Source of the DNA: Aureibacter tunicatorum
GTDB lineage: Bacteria; Bacteroidota; Bacteroidia; Cytophagales; Cyclobacteriaceae
Reading direction: 5' to 3'
Length of the DNA stretch: 64,000 nt
Assembly (NCBI RefSeq): GCF_036492635.1
Contig: NZ_AP025305.1
Coordinates: forward strand, 4,606,000-4,669,999
A model generated the notes under the pieces. The model made no database searches, had not been told where the DNA came from, and saw nothing but the letters and a program-made list of their open reading frames with translations. Below are positions 27,108 through 35,814 of this stretch, in pieces; within the stretch, counting starts at the first letter, position 1; each line of letters opens with the position of its first letter. Made by a program: the position numbers and the translations under genes.

Positions 27108-28232
27108 ATGAAATTTAAAAATATAAGCCTGCTGGTATTCCTCTCATTGGGAGTGCTCATGTACTCTTGCAGCGAGGATGGCGAAAACGATATCATCGAA
27201 AACCCGAACCCTGGAGATCCTACTGATCCGGATAACCCGGATAATCCTGACAACCCGGATCCAGGAGATGGCGAGTTGCCAAATACTACCATTGGCGACC
27301 TCATCAGCAAAGAAGAATACGAAGAGTTCTTTCCTTATCGATATGGAGCTGAACAATCCAATAATTGGGAAATCAATCCTGAAAAAGATTTCTTTGTCTA
27401 TGAGGCATTGATAAAAGCGGCGGCCGGTCTGGAGAATATCATGCTAAAAATCGAAAGCAGGGTGATTACCGACACATATTCCGCTCAAAGAATAACCCGA
27501 ATAGACAAGCAAACTGGCGAAGAAAAACTTCTCAAAGAGGAGGATGACTTTAATGCGGAATGGAACCAGAGCAAGCCTATAGTCACCACTGAGGTGGATT
27601 ATGCCAACTTCCTCAATCAAGGCACTGAAACACAAAGAAGCCAGGAGTTGGCAGCCTTTCTAGCCAATATTTCTCATGAAACTACTGGAGGATGGCCTAC
27701 CGCTCCTGGAGGTCAATATGCTTGGGGACTTCATTTCAGAGAAGAAGTTGGTTACGAAAATGGAGGAGCAATCAGCTATAGAGACGAAACTAATAAATAC
27801 TATCCGCCTGCTCCTGGCCAGTCATATCATGGAAGAGGGCCTATCCAACTGAGCTGGAATTATAATTATGGCCAATTCAGCGACTTTCTATATGGCGACA
27901 AAAATGTGCTATTAGACGACCCCGGCAAATTAACCAAAGACGCGATCATTTCATTTCAATCAGCTATTTGGTTTTGGATGACGCCCCAGTTCCCCAAGCC
28001 TTCGTGTCATGATGTGATGGTGGGCAATTGGGAGCCAAGCCAAGAAGACCTGTCAGCAGGACGCAAGCCCGGCTTTGGCATGACGATCAATATTATCAAC
28101 GGAGGTATAGAGTGCGGTCATGGCACCAATGATAAAATCAAAAGTCGCAATGGATTCTACGAAAGGTACACTAGCATCTTTGGAGTTCCTATGGGAGATG
28201 ATTGCGATTGCGGAGGTATGCAATCCTATTAA
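27108..28232 (+). CDS. GH19 chitinase lipoprotein
   Basis: This 374-residue lipoprotein (MKFKNISLLVFLSLGVLMYSC, lipobox Cys21) carries a DPxNPDNPD linker (about 30-55), a region of about 120 residues with no recognised motif, and a GH19 lysozyme-like domain. The latter is very close to plant-type chitinases: SHETTGGWPTAPGGQYAWG with the first catalytic Glu191, HFREE with Glu212/213, YHGRGPIQLSWNYNYG, IWFWMTPQFPKPSCHDVM and INGGIECG. GH19 enzymes cleave chitin with inversion and complement the retaining GH18 enzyme encoded just upstream. A strong AAGGAGAG ribosome-binding sequence lies four bases before the ATG, unusual in this AT-rich Bacteroidota genome and suggesting high translation. A terminator follows the gene. 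Confidence 0.95.
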   Translation: MKFKNISLLVFLSLGVLMYSCSEDGENDIIENPNPGDPTDPDNPDNPDNPDPGDGELPNTTIGDLISKEEYEEFFPYRYGAEQSNNWEINPEKDFFVYEALIKAAAGLENIMLKIESRVITDTYSAQRITRIDKQTGEEKLLKEEDDFNAEWNQSKPIVTTEVDYANFLNQGTETQRSQELAAFLANISHETTGGWPTAPGGQYAWGLHFREEVGYENGGAISYRDETNKYYPPAPGQSYHGRGPIQLSWNYNYGQFSDFLYGDKNVLLDDPGKLTKDAIISFQSAIWFWMTPQFPKPSCHDVMVGNWEPSQEDLSAGRKPGFGMTINIINGGIECGHGTNDKIKSRNGFYERYTSIFGVPMGDDCDCGGMQSY

Positions 28233-28271
28233 AACACTAATATTCCAATAGTATTTTTTCGACTTAAATTT

Positions 28272-28300
28272 AATCCCCTGTTTTTTCAGGGGATTTTTTT
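28272..28300 (+). terminator. Terminator of chitinase operon
   Basis: AATCCCCTG, a T6 loop, CAGGGGATT and then a run of T, 39 bases after the GH19 stop codon. Confidence 0.9.
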
Positions 28301-28516
28301 TGATTTCTAAAACTTAAAATTTAAACTAAACTCTTTTTTATTTAAAAATATAGAGGGACAATATCTGATTTTAATGATAATACATATAATAAAACATGTA
28401 ATCAATTGCAGCAAATATAATTATATAAATATTTTCTATAATCAATTAATTTGAAAACTAATCCATTTCTACTAACATTGCTATCAATTTAACTATTTCA
28501 ATAAAAAATTTAACTA

Positions 28517-29560
28517 ATGAAAAAGTATATTTACGCAATGCTTATCACGGCAGGATTATTTGCCTGCAAGAACGAAGACTTGGAAAAAGGCGCCGACAAG
28601 AATCAACAAACAGAAATCTCAAACCCTGAGGCCATCACCTACAAACTTTCTATAGCTGGAGAGCTAGAAAAAAATGAAACTGATCTTTCAAGAATTAAAG
28701 AAACTGATGAAACAGTCTACTATGCTTTGCAAGTTTATCAATTAGATTCATTTGCAATAATAAATAGTGAATGGGGTGAAAACTATGTTCAAAATTTTGG
28801 AAGAAATAATTATGCTTGGGCGATATTTGATAATCTAGATAGTATTGAAATCAACCTATTGCCAAACAAAGACTATCGATTTGATATGACCGCTTATCAT
28901 AGTGGTACTGGTAAAAACTTATATAAAAATTACAACAATATACTTAGCAGTCCACACTCTGGTAAAAAAATAAAAAATAGCATTAATTATTCCATAGATG
29001 AAAAGATAGATCCATTTTATAATTACATATCATACTTTGATTCTGAAAACAATAGAATCACTTCACAGTATCCAGAGATAGAGGCATATGTTGGTAAAAG
29101 ATATATTGACCTGAATGACTCTCTTGCTAGTCAAACTATCAATATCGATTTATACAAAGCTTTTTACGGAGCTAGATTCACTATCAAAAACCTTACTGAA
29201 GGACAAATAAAAATCAAGCATAATGACCACGAAATGATATTTGACTCAGATACAACTACAAATCCAAGAACAATTTCATATGACTTGTACTCAGTATCAG
29301 AACTGTCAATATTTAACGACTCAACAACTCTTAATAAAAATTACAGAAACAACGTAAATGTTACCAAAATTCATGAATCTGGCATTGAAGAAGTTTTATT
29401 TAATGATAGATTGAATTTTAAAAGAAATAAACTAACGACCTATACTATTACAGCTCCATCAGGAGGACAAGAGCCAAATGGAAAAGGCGGATTCAGCATA
29501 AACTATGAAATTACTCCTATGGAAGAAATCGATGGTGGAGAAATCATAAATCAAGAATAA
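28517..29560 (+). CDS. Lipoprotein of unknown function, tandem paralogue 1
   Basis: The 347-residue lipoprotein begins MKKYIYAMLITAGLFAC (lipobox LFAC, Cys17). After an Asn/Gln/Glu-rich linker it has a beta-rich domain with AITYKLSIAGEL, WAIFDNLDSIEINLLPNKDYRFD, YPEIEAYVG, TEGQIKIKHNDHEMIFDSDTTT and a conserved ending APSGG...GGFSINYEITPMEEIDGGEI. The overall outline resembles Bacteroidota surface or fimbrial-accessory-type lipoproteins, but I cannot name a family. The next gene is a paralogue of equal length. Identity is about 86 percent over the first 50 residues and clearly lower in the middle. A short hairpin terminator follows. Confidence 0.85.
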   Translation: MKKYIYAMLITAGLFACKNEDLEKGADKNQQTEISNPEAITYKLSIAGELEKNETDLSRIKETDETVYYALQVYQLDSFAIINSEWGENYVQNFGRNNYAWAIFDNLDSIEINLLPNKDYRFDMTAYHSGTGKNLYKNYNNILSSPHSGKKIKNSINYSIDEKIDPFYNYISYFDSENNRITSQYPEIEAYVGKRYIDLNDSLASQTINIDLYKAFYGARFTIKNLTEGQIKIKHNDHEMIFDSDTTTNPRTISYDLYSVSELSIFNDSTTLNKNYRNNVNVTKIHESGIEEVLFNDRLNFKRNKLTTYTITAPSGGQEPNGKGGFSINYEITPMEEIDGGEIINQE

Positions 29561-29580
29561 ATCAAATCTATTTTAAAAAA

Positions 29581-29607
29581 AGAGGCTTTGATATTAGCCT
29601 CTATTTT
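29581..29607 (+). terminator. Weak terminator between paralogous lipoproteins
   Basis: AGAGGCT, eight bases and AGCCTCT, followed by ATTTT, 20 bases after the stop codon; a short A-tract precedes it. Confidence 0.65.
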
Positions 29608-29743
29608 CCCACTAATTTATCAACAGCTCTTATATAAAAAATCTCTTGATGAATACTTATATGTTGAGCCATAAGTCAAGGAGCTAATAATCAACAAAAA
29701 GCCTACAGAGCAAACAGGAAACTACTAAAACTAAATTTAACAA

Positions 29744-30787
29744 ATGAAAAAATACATTTACGCATTATTTATCGCGGCAGGATTATTTGCCTGCAAGAAT
29801 GAAGACTTGGAAAAAGGCGCCGACAACAATCACCAAACAGAAACCTCAAATCCTGAAGCCATCACTTATAAACTTTCTGTAGCAGGTGAACTCTTAAGAA
29901 ACGAGAGTAGCTTTTCGAGAGCTAAAAAGATCATGAACGACGAAAAAACATTCTTCGGGATACAAGTCTATCAAATGGATACTAACAACACAAATAGTGA
30001 AAAGTATGCTTGGGGGTTATTCGATAATGTAGATAGCATGCAAATCGAACTGATTCCAAATAAAAAATATAAATTTGATGTCGTCTCATATAAAAAAGGT
30101 ACTGGTGGGGGACTTTATAACTTTAAAGAGTCAGAAATTGATTCAATTTCTATTTATCTAGGAGACCCTTTTTATTTCAAGAAAATTAGCAATGGATTTA
30201 ATTATTCACTAACATCTAAATTAGATGTTTTTTCTAATTACATATCGTATTTTGACAAAAACAATAGAAGTTATACTAGTTCATATCCTGAAATTGAAGC
30301 TTATGTAGGGAGGGTATATGTGATTCCTGATGAATCTTCAGAAAACAATAACATTAACATTGTATTAAATAAAGCTGCATACGGATCTAGATTAGTTGTG
30401 CAAAACTTGAATGATGGCCAAATCAAAATTAGATTTCAAGATAAAACTATGACCTTTGACCAGGATACTACAACGGCAATGAAAATTATATCTCGTGATT
30501 TAAGTTATATAGCCAATGCAAGTATCAATAATGATTCCACCTACTTAAACAAAACAATCAAAAATTACATCTCCATAACCAAAATACACGATTCTGGTAT
30601 TGAGGAAAGCTTGTACTCAGGTAATTTAGAGTTTAATAGAAATAAAATCACTACATACACACTTACAGCACCTTCAAGCAATGGTGAAAGCGGGCAAGGA
30701 GGATTCAGCTTCACTTTTGAAGAAACGCCCATGGAAGAAATAGACGGAGGTGAAATATTTGATATCCCTCAAAATAATCCTAACTAA
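29744..30787 (+). CDS. Lipoprotein of unknown function, tandem paralogue 2
   Basis: This 347-residue lipoprotein (MKKYIYALFIAAGLFAC, Cys17) parallels the preceding gene domain for domain: AITYKLSVAGEL, WGLFDNVDSMQIELIPNKKYKFD, YPEIEAYVGRVYV, NDGQIKIRFQDKTMTFDQDTTT and the ending TPMEEIDGGEIF. The N-terminal 50 residues and the C-terminal motif are nearly unchanged while the middle has diverged, which suggests duplication followed by diversifying change or partial gene conversion. An independent leader and the hairpin between the copies suggest that each can be transcribed separately. Function unknown; a surface-exposed role is likely from the lipoprotein signal. Confidence 0.85.
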   Translation: MKKYIYALFIAAGLFACKNEDLEKGADNNHQTETSNPEAITYKLSVAGELLRNESSFSRAKKIMNDEKTFFGIQVYQMDTNNTNSEKYAWGLFDNVDSMQIELIPNKKYKFDVVSYKKGTGGGLYNFKESEIDSISIYLGDPFYFKKISNGFNYSLTSKLDVFSNYISYFDKNNRSYTSSYPEIEAYVGRVYVIPDESSENNNINIVLNKAAYGSRLVVQNLNDGQIKIRFQDKTMTFDQDTTTAMKIISRDLSYIANASINNDSTYLNKTIKNYISITKIHDSGIEESLYSGNLEFNRNKITTYTLTAPSSNGESGQGGFSFTFEETPMEEIDGGEIFDIPQNNPN

Positions 30788-30798
30788 CTTTTTCAAAA

Positions 30799-30822
30799 AA
30801 AGGGGTGCTAAAAGCCCCCTTC
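30799..30822 (+). terminator. Possible terminator after second paralogue
   Basis: AAGGGG, TGCTAAAAG and CCCC(C)TT form a short stem 12 bases after the stop codon; the T-tract is poor (TTCACTTTTC). Confidence 0.4.
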
Positions 30823-31477
30823 ACTTTTCATCAAATATACCCCTCCACATTCAACTCAAGCCCAACACTCTTCAAATTATTCAAAACAACAATCTATTCC
30901 TTATCATAACAAAACAAATATTTCACTCATCTTCAACAAGAAAAAATAAAATCAATCTAAACTTCGAGCTAACCAATTCACATGATAAGTTTCCTTAATT
31001 AAAGCCTTATTCCAACAACCTCACAATTAAAAAAACACAATAACAAAAGATAATTTCAATTTATATTTTATATCAAAAACAAAAGGAAACTATCTAATCA
31101 CAATAGAAATAAAATAATCCTATCGCTCATTTATCAACAGTGAAATAATAATTAGAATCACCTTTATTAAAGAACAAAAAGAGAAATTTGAATTAAACTT
31201 AACAAACAAAAACATGGAAACTACGCTAAACAAAGTTATTAAGCATAGAAATCCATTATTGCATAACTATTGATCCCAAATTTCTTAAAATTCCGCTATT
31301 TAATTTTAAGCAATTTTATAACTTGCTTAAAAAAGAAGGATTTGTCAAAACACAACATAAGTTTCCCTATTTATTTGAATCATAAACAAAACAACTAGGT
31401 AAATTTATCCAAAGACTTTCATGCAGTCATTAGTCTCGACAAAAAATTCTAATATTTGAAAAATGAAATTTTAAGAC
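30823..31477. other. AT-rich noncoding stretch
   Basis: About 650 very AT-rich bases with no convincing gene. A 19-codon frame at 31214-31273 starts MET-TLNKV after a leader (AAACAAAAACATGGAAACT) resembling the mini-ORF leaders near 16.6 kb. Otherwise nothing is recognised; the promoter of the XRE-cupin gene should lie at the right end. Confidence 0.5.
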
Positions 31478-32059
31478 ATGGCAGTTAAAAGTGATCGCTT
31501 AAGCAATATTGGCAAAATCATCAAAGAAACACGTACTGAAAAGAAAATGAGTTTGCAAGATGTTGCAACCAAAAGCAGTATCACTTCCAGTCTTCTTTCG
31601 AAAATAGAAAACTTCAAAACAGTGCCTTCGATCCCTGTATTATTTCATATCGCCGAGGCTCTCGAAGTTGACATGTCGGAACTAGTAAAAAATGTCAATG
31701 CTAAAGAATTCTCTTTTATTCATATCAAAAAGGATGAACTACAAGGCTACGACAAGGAAGACTCAAAAGGATTAATGTTTTATGACTTGATGACTTATCC
31801 GTTCAAGCATGTCAATATGAGAGCGAATATTGTCAAAGTATCACCCAATACTAACCATGAACCTTTTACTGCAAACGGCATGGAACTAATATTCAACTTA
31901 TCTGGCAAATTAACTTACCGCATGGGTGAAAACGAAATCTACATCAATGAAGGCGATACATTGTTCTTTGACGGAAATACACCTCACTCTTTGCAAAACT
32001 TTGATACCCTAAAGGACGCTCTGCTATTTAAAGTTTCTTTTATGAACCCAAACTCTTGA
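31478..32059 (+). CDS. XRE-family regulator with C-terminal cupin domain
   Basis: The 193-residue protein combines an XRE helix-turn-helix (about 8-68: IGKIIKETRTEKKMSLQDVATKSSITSSLLSKIENFKTVPSIPVL) with a cupin sensor domain (about 110-190: EPFTANGMELIFNLSGKLTYRMGENEIYINEGDTLFFDGNTPHSLQN). The family usually senses a small metabolite in the cupin and controls adjacent catabolic or oxidase genes. The cupin keeps a late His (TPHS) but lacks the usual HxH motif, so metal binding is uncertain. It is convergent with the CTQ oxidase operon across a 225-base gap and may or may not regulate it. Confidence 0.93.
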   Translation: MAVKSDRLSNIGKIIKETRTEKKMSLQDVATKSSITSSLLSKIENFKTVPSIPVLFHIAEALEVDMSELVKNVNAKEFSFIHIKKDELQGYDKEDSKGLMFYDLMTYPFKHVNMRANIVKVSPNTNHEPFTANGMELIFNLSGKLTYRMGENEIYINEGDTLFFDGNTPHSLQNFDTLKDALLFKVSFMNPNS

Positions 32060-32284
32060 TATTAAAAACAAAAAACTTTAAGAGCTACATGAATAAACAT
32101 TTTCAAATATCTAGCTCTAAATCAACCATATTGCAAATAAGCTAAAACTATTAATGCCGTCTTTATAATAACACACTTATTCAATTCAAAATAACTTTAT
32201 TTCCAAAAAAATAAATACCGCCTACGAAATATTTTCATTGCAATTGTTGATAAGATTGCTCAAAGTCAGGCAACCTTTTTCCAC

Positions 32285-33394
32285 TCAACTGAATACCTCT
32301 TGACTATTGATCCCCATCCAAAAATCGCTCGACTCCCATCTCTTCTCAAGAGAATAATACATGAACCGCTCATCGATATATCTAGCATAATTCATATTTA
32401 CATATTTATTCATTTCTTCTAAAGCATCTTCTTGGCCACTTGCTTTTCTTGCAATAAGCTCAGCCGAAAAAATCGCATCGTCAATCGCTTTGAAAATACC
32501 CCTAGAAGTAATCGGATCATAAGAAGAAGCCGCATCGCCAATAGCAAGCCAATTCCGATCGCTAATTCTATCCAATTTAAATGATGGAGCTATCCATCCT
32601 TGAGGAACAGAATCTACAGGAAGCGCATTTAAAATAGAATTTTTGATTCGTTTCGTCTTTCTCAAGCCTTCACTCCATTTGCATTCATCCTGTAATCCCT
32701 TCAGCCTTATAAGTTCCTTAGTCGTGTAAAACGCCGCCAAAAACTCATTATCTGGCAATTTCGCTCCGTACCACCAACCATCCTCCACAGCTTCAATTTC
32801 CGTCAAATTAGACGCTTTATCTTCTTCGCTCAACTTGAATCTCTTGCTTAAACAATACAAAGGCTTGTCTTGAATTTGTTTAGCTCCCTGTGATTTTGCC
32901 CACACGCTTTTTTTCCCTGTCGCATCCACTACCACCTTTGCGAAAACTTGATGCAATTGATCTCCTTTTTTATACCTGAGAGAATACCCATTATCAAGGA
33001 TCTCTGAACTCACGAAATTAGCTTTGTAGATTACTTTCACTCCTGAATCAGATGCCTTTTCCAATAAAAAAGCGTCAAACTTGCCGCGATCAAGATGCCA
33101 TCCATTCCCTGCTGGACTGAGAACAGTATCATTATAACCTCTTAATTCATTTCCCCAATAAGAACATGAGCCAAAACATGGCAAATGACCCTGATTCAAA
33201 AAATCGGAATACACCCCTAAATACTTTAACAGCTGATTTGCGACAGGAGGGATGCTTTCTCCAATTTTAAAACTATCATCTTTTCCAGCATCCAATATCA
33301 ACACATTCCGAATCCCCAAACGCGACAATGCCATACCACAACTACTCCCTGCCACGCCTCCGCCGAGGATAATCACATCATAAAAATCAATCAT
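32285..33394 (-). CDS. LodB-like FAD-dependent maturase of CTQ oxidase
   Basis: The 369-residue flavoprotein has an N-terminal FAD-binding Rossmann motif (VIILGGGVAGSSCGMALSRLG, the GxGxxG fold), ESIPPVANQLLKYLG, a central VVVDATGKKS motif and the late FAD motif NWLAIGDAASSYDPITSRGI. This architecture is shared by the tryptophan-halogenase / geranylgeranyl-reductase superfamily and by LodB/GoxB proteins, which are needed to form the cysteine tryptophylquinone cofactor in LodA-type oxidases. The adjacent LodA-like gene (65 bases upstream in the same direction) makes the LodB role most likely. It lacks the KxxxxWxWxIP motif of true tryptophan halogenases. Probably cytoplasmic. Confidence 0.85.
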   Translation of the reverse strand: MIDFYDVIILGGGVAGSSCGMALSRLGIRNVLILDAGKDDSFKIGESIPPVANQLLKYLGVYSDFLNQGHLPCFGSCSYWGNELRGYNDTVLSPAGNGWHLDRGKFDAFLLEKASDSGVKVIYKANFVSSEILDNGYSLRYKKGDQLHQVFAKVVVDATGKKSVWAKSQGAKQIQDKPLYCLSKRFKLSEEDKASNLTEIEAVEDGWWYGAKLPDNEFLAAFYTTKELIRLKGLQDECKWSEGLRKTKRIKNSILNALPVDSVPQGWIAPSFKLDRISDRNWLAIGDAASSYDPITSRGIFKAIDDAIFSAELIARKASGQEDALEEMNKYVNMNYARYIDERFMYYSLEKRWESSDFWMGINSQEVFS

Positions 33395-33459
33395 ATAAAA
33401 ATAAAAAATAGGCGAACGAAAAATAAATAATTACCCTCCGAACGCCTTTGCAAACAAAA

Positions 33460-35790
33460 CTATTTCTTTTCCTTATTCATCCATTTGGACGCATGCGGGC
33501 ACATAGCTTCTGGAGGAGCCACCGCATGGTTTTCAGGCACTGGTCCCGGAACAACCTTATTGCTTCCATCTTCTTCAAATAAGCTCGCAACCTCCAAGTA
33601 TGAAGTATGCAAAAGTTCATCTGAAACTTTTCCTTTATCTTCTTCCGACTGATCAATCGACGAGCCTTGAATTATGGTTCCAATTTTCGTCCAATTATTA
33701 AACTTGTCCGTTTCAGCGCTCTTCCCTACAAATGTCCTTCTGTCTTGAAACCTGCCTACTCTCGCGCTTACCGTTTCCTGATCGTAAGGTTGAATTTCTC
33801 CAGTCTTTGGATCAAAGTATGCATTCGTTCCATCGCCTCTTACCGAAAATCTTTGAAACTTCAATCCTTCATGACAAACCACATCTTCATAATTATACAC
33901 AGCCACTGGTCGTTGAGCCGGCCAAGACCAATATGTCAAATTCGTTCCTATCGCATTCGGACTAGGCGTGTGCGTAGCGCAAGAATTATAGTCAGTATGC
34001 CATGGAATCGACATAAACTTGCAGATGTCACCGGGCTGAACTTTAAAATCTCTCAATGGCATATAACCTACTCCCAATACAGCTCCTTGAGAAGGCAAAT
34101 TCTTATAATCGATTTGATCCTGATTGATTCTAAAAGGTCCGCCAACTTGATTTGCTGCTTCATTCCAATCCAAATAAAGGTTCGTATCCCTTACGATGAA
34201 AGTCATTTCAATCCCAGGGCTAAATCTACCTCCGAGACAATTGCCAAGAACATTCCTATCCAGCTCTTCTCCAGAGCTAAGCACCATACCATCGCTAACC
34301 TTGCCGGCAATAAGCCATTGATAAACAAAGAAATATTGCGTGCGCGAAATTGCCAGAAAATCTTGCTCTGAATCTCCCAAGGACAAAGGCATTCTTGTGC
34401 CATCCTGAGGCATACTATTATTGTTCAAATTTGGATTTCTAATAAACGACATCAAACCGACCCAGTTTGGGTTCTCCATGGGAAGCTCTGAAACGGCTTT
34501 ATGTTGTCCTACACCGGTCGACAATAAATTCGTAGCCCAATGCTGCAAATTCACACCATTGAGAAGGGGTTTGATTTGTTGGGAAAAATCAGGCTTGTAT
34601 TCCGGATTATAATTTTCACCTAACACGAATTCCGCATTAATTCTATCGTTAGCGGTATTTCCAAACTTAGTATTATATAAGTTCGGCTCCAATTGAAAGT
34701 TCTCCACCCATGTGTTATACATATCCTCCCAAAGATTAACAATATTCGGAATCTGCGGAGCATATGCTGGATCAGAAGTAATCACCCATGCGCTTCCTTG
34801 GACTTTTTGGGCTGTTCCATCTTCAAATATCAACACCGCCTCAACAGGTCCATCCGCGGTATCATCAAACCAATTATCATTGTTAACATCCGCGTTCAAT
34901 GGAGCATCAGGGTTGTAAGTTCCGTCATTATTGAAACCTGAAGCCTTGCCGTAAGCACCGATCACCAACAGTCTCCCGTCTTTATCAGTCTGCATCTCTC
35001 CAATAGAATCTATTCTCTCATGTTCTGGCGGGTTCGCTCCTTGATAATTTGGAAATTGCTTAGGATACTCCACAGGCACAGGAGCTGGAATTTTACCCTC
35101 GTCACCACAATAAAAATTAATATTCTCGATAAAGTTGTTCTGAGAACTATTGTCGAAATTTGCTTTAGTCAAATACGAATCGGAAATCGCCTGCTCAGAA
35201 GCCATCACAACATGAGGTCCGGCATCTATAACTAATTTTTCAAGCCTATCCGATGATTGCAACGAATCCAACGAACCGCAACAAAGATTATCGCCTAAAT
35301 CCTCCGTTGGAATTGTCCCGTCGAACTTAGGATTTCTAATATCTGGCGATCTATCCGAGCAATCCTGAGGTTCGTATGCTTCAATTCCTTGATGAGGCTC
35401 TATCCAACTGTTGGCTTTTTTATTAGCCAAATGCACTTGCCAAAGTATGCTTGACACTTTTCGAGACACTCCGCCTATTGTCACTGTATCGCCAACCTTT
35501 ATTTCTCTGCTTTCTTTAGCAGGGTAGCTTCCCACCTCAGCTTCATCATAAGCAAAGATCTTAAACCTTGCCGCCTGCCTTTTCAATCGTCCTTCATTAT
35601 CTCTAAGGTCGTCGCTCGTTATCGTTTGGTCTTCTGTTTCCGGCTTGATTGGCAAGCCACCTGATGGATCACCTGAATTTTCAGCAGGCATCCCCGCCAT
35701 TGTTTCAGGCCCTAGATAAAACTCTTCGCTATTCCCCACCCTAGCGATTCCTATCGCAGGATGTATTCTAAATATATCGTTATTTGACAT
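33460..35790 (-). CDS. LodA-like CTQ-dependent amino acid or amine oxidase
   Basis: The 776-residue protein opens with RIHPAIGIARVGNS, the signature N terminus of the LodA / GoxA family (L-lysine epsilon-oxidase, glycine oxidase), with further family motifs WQVHLANKKA, DAGPHVV and PVPVEYPKQ. The cofactor is a self-derived cysteine tryptophylquinone. The likely Cys is Cys518 in NCLGGRFSPGIE and the Trp is Trp621 or Trp623 in YWSWPAQRPV. No signal peptide is visible, as for LodA itself. The substrate amino acid cannot be deduced. Characterised members release ammonia, aldehyde or keto acid and hydrogen peroxide, the last giving antibacterial activity. It sits between a cytochrome-like lipoprotein gene (24-base gap) and the LodB-like gene, so the three form an operon. 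Confidence 0.92.
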   Translation of the reverse strand: MSNNDIFRIHPAIGIARVGNSEEFYLGPETMAGMPAENSGDPSGGLPIKPETEDQTITSDDLRDNEGRLKRQAARFKIFAYDEAEVGSYPAKESREIKVGDTVTIGGVSRKVSSILWQVHLANKKANSWIEPHQGIEAYEPQDCSDRSPDIRNPKFDGTIPTEDLGDNLCCGSLDSLQSSDRLEKLVIDAGPHVVMASEQAISDSYLTKANFDNSSQNNFIENINFYCGDEGKIPAPVPVEYPKQFPNYQGANPPEHERIDSIGEMQTDKDGRLLVIGAYGKASGFNNDGTYNPDAPLNADVNNDNWFDDTADGPVEAVLIFEDGTAQKVQGSAWVITSDPAYAPQIPNIVNLWEDMYNTWVENFQLEPNLYNTKFGNTANDRINAEFVLGENYNPEYKPDFSQQIKPLLNGVNLQHWATNLLSTGVGQHKAVSELPMENPNWVGLMSFIRNPNLNNNSMPQDGTRMPLSLGDSEQDFLAISRTQYFFVYQWLIAGKVSDGMVLSSGEELDRNVLGNCLGGRFSPGIEMTFIVRDTNLYLDWNEAANQVGGPFRINQDQIDYKNLPSQGAVLGVGYMPLRDFKVQPGDICKFMSIPWHTDYNSCATHTPSPNAIGTNLTYWSWPAQRPVAVYNYEDVVCHEGLKFQRFSVRGDGTNAYFDPKTGEIQPYDQETVSARVGRFQDRRTFVGKSAETDKFNNWTKIGTIIQGSSIDQSEEDKGKVSDELLHTSYLEVASLFEEDGSNKVVPGPVPENHAVAPPEAMCPHASKWMNKEKK

Positions 35791-35814
35791 GGTAAATCTA
35801 CTTTGGGATAAAAA

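Noticed and set aside
30750-30998. Frame of 82 codons after the second paralogous lipoprotein
   Set aside because: Starts inside the lipoprotein gene and runs over its terminator-like stem; low-complexity composition, no domain.
32285-33394. Tryptophan halogenase
   Set aside because: It shares the flavin fold, but the halogenase WxWxIP motif is not visible and the LodA-like neighbour explains it as a LodB-type maturase.
33667-34371. Frame of 234 codons opposite the LodA-like gene
   Set aside because: Fully antisense to a recognised enzyme; no known motif, Arg/Ser/Ile-rich shadow composition.
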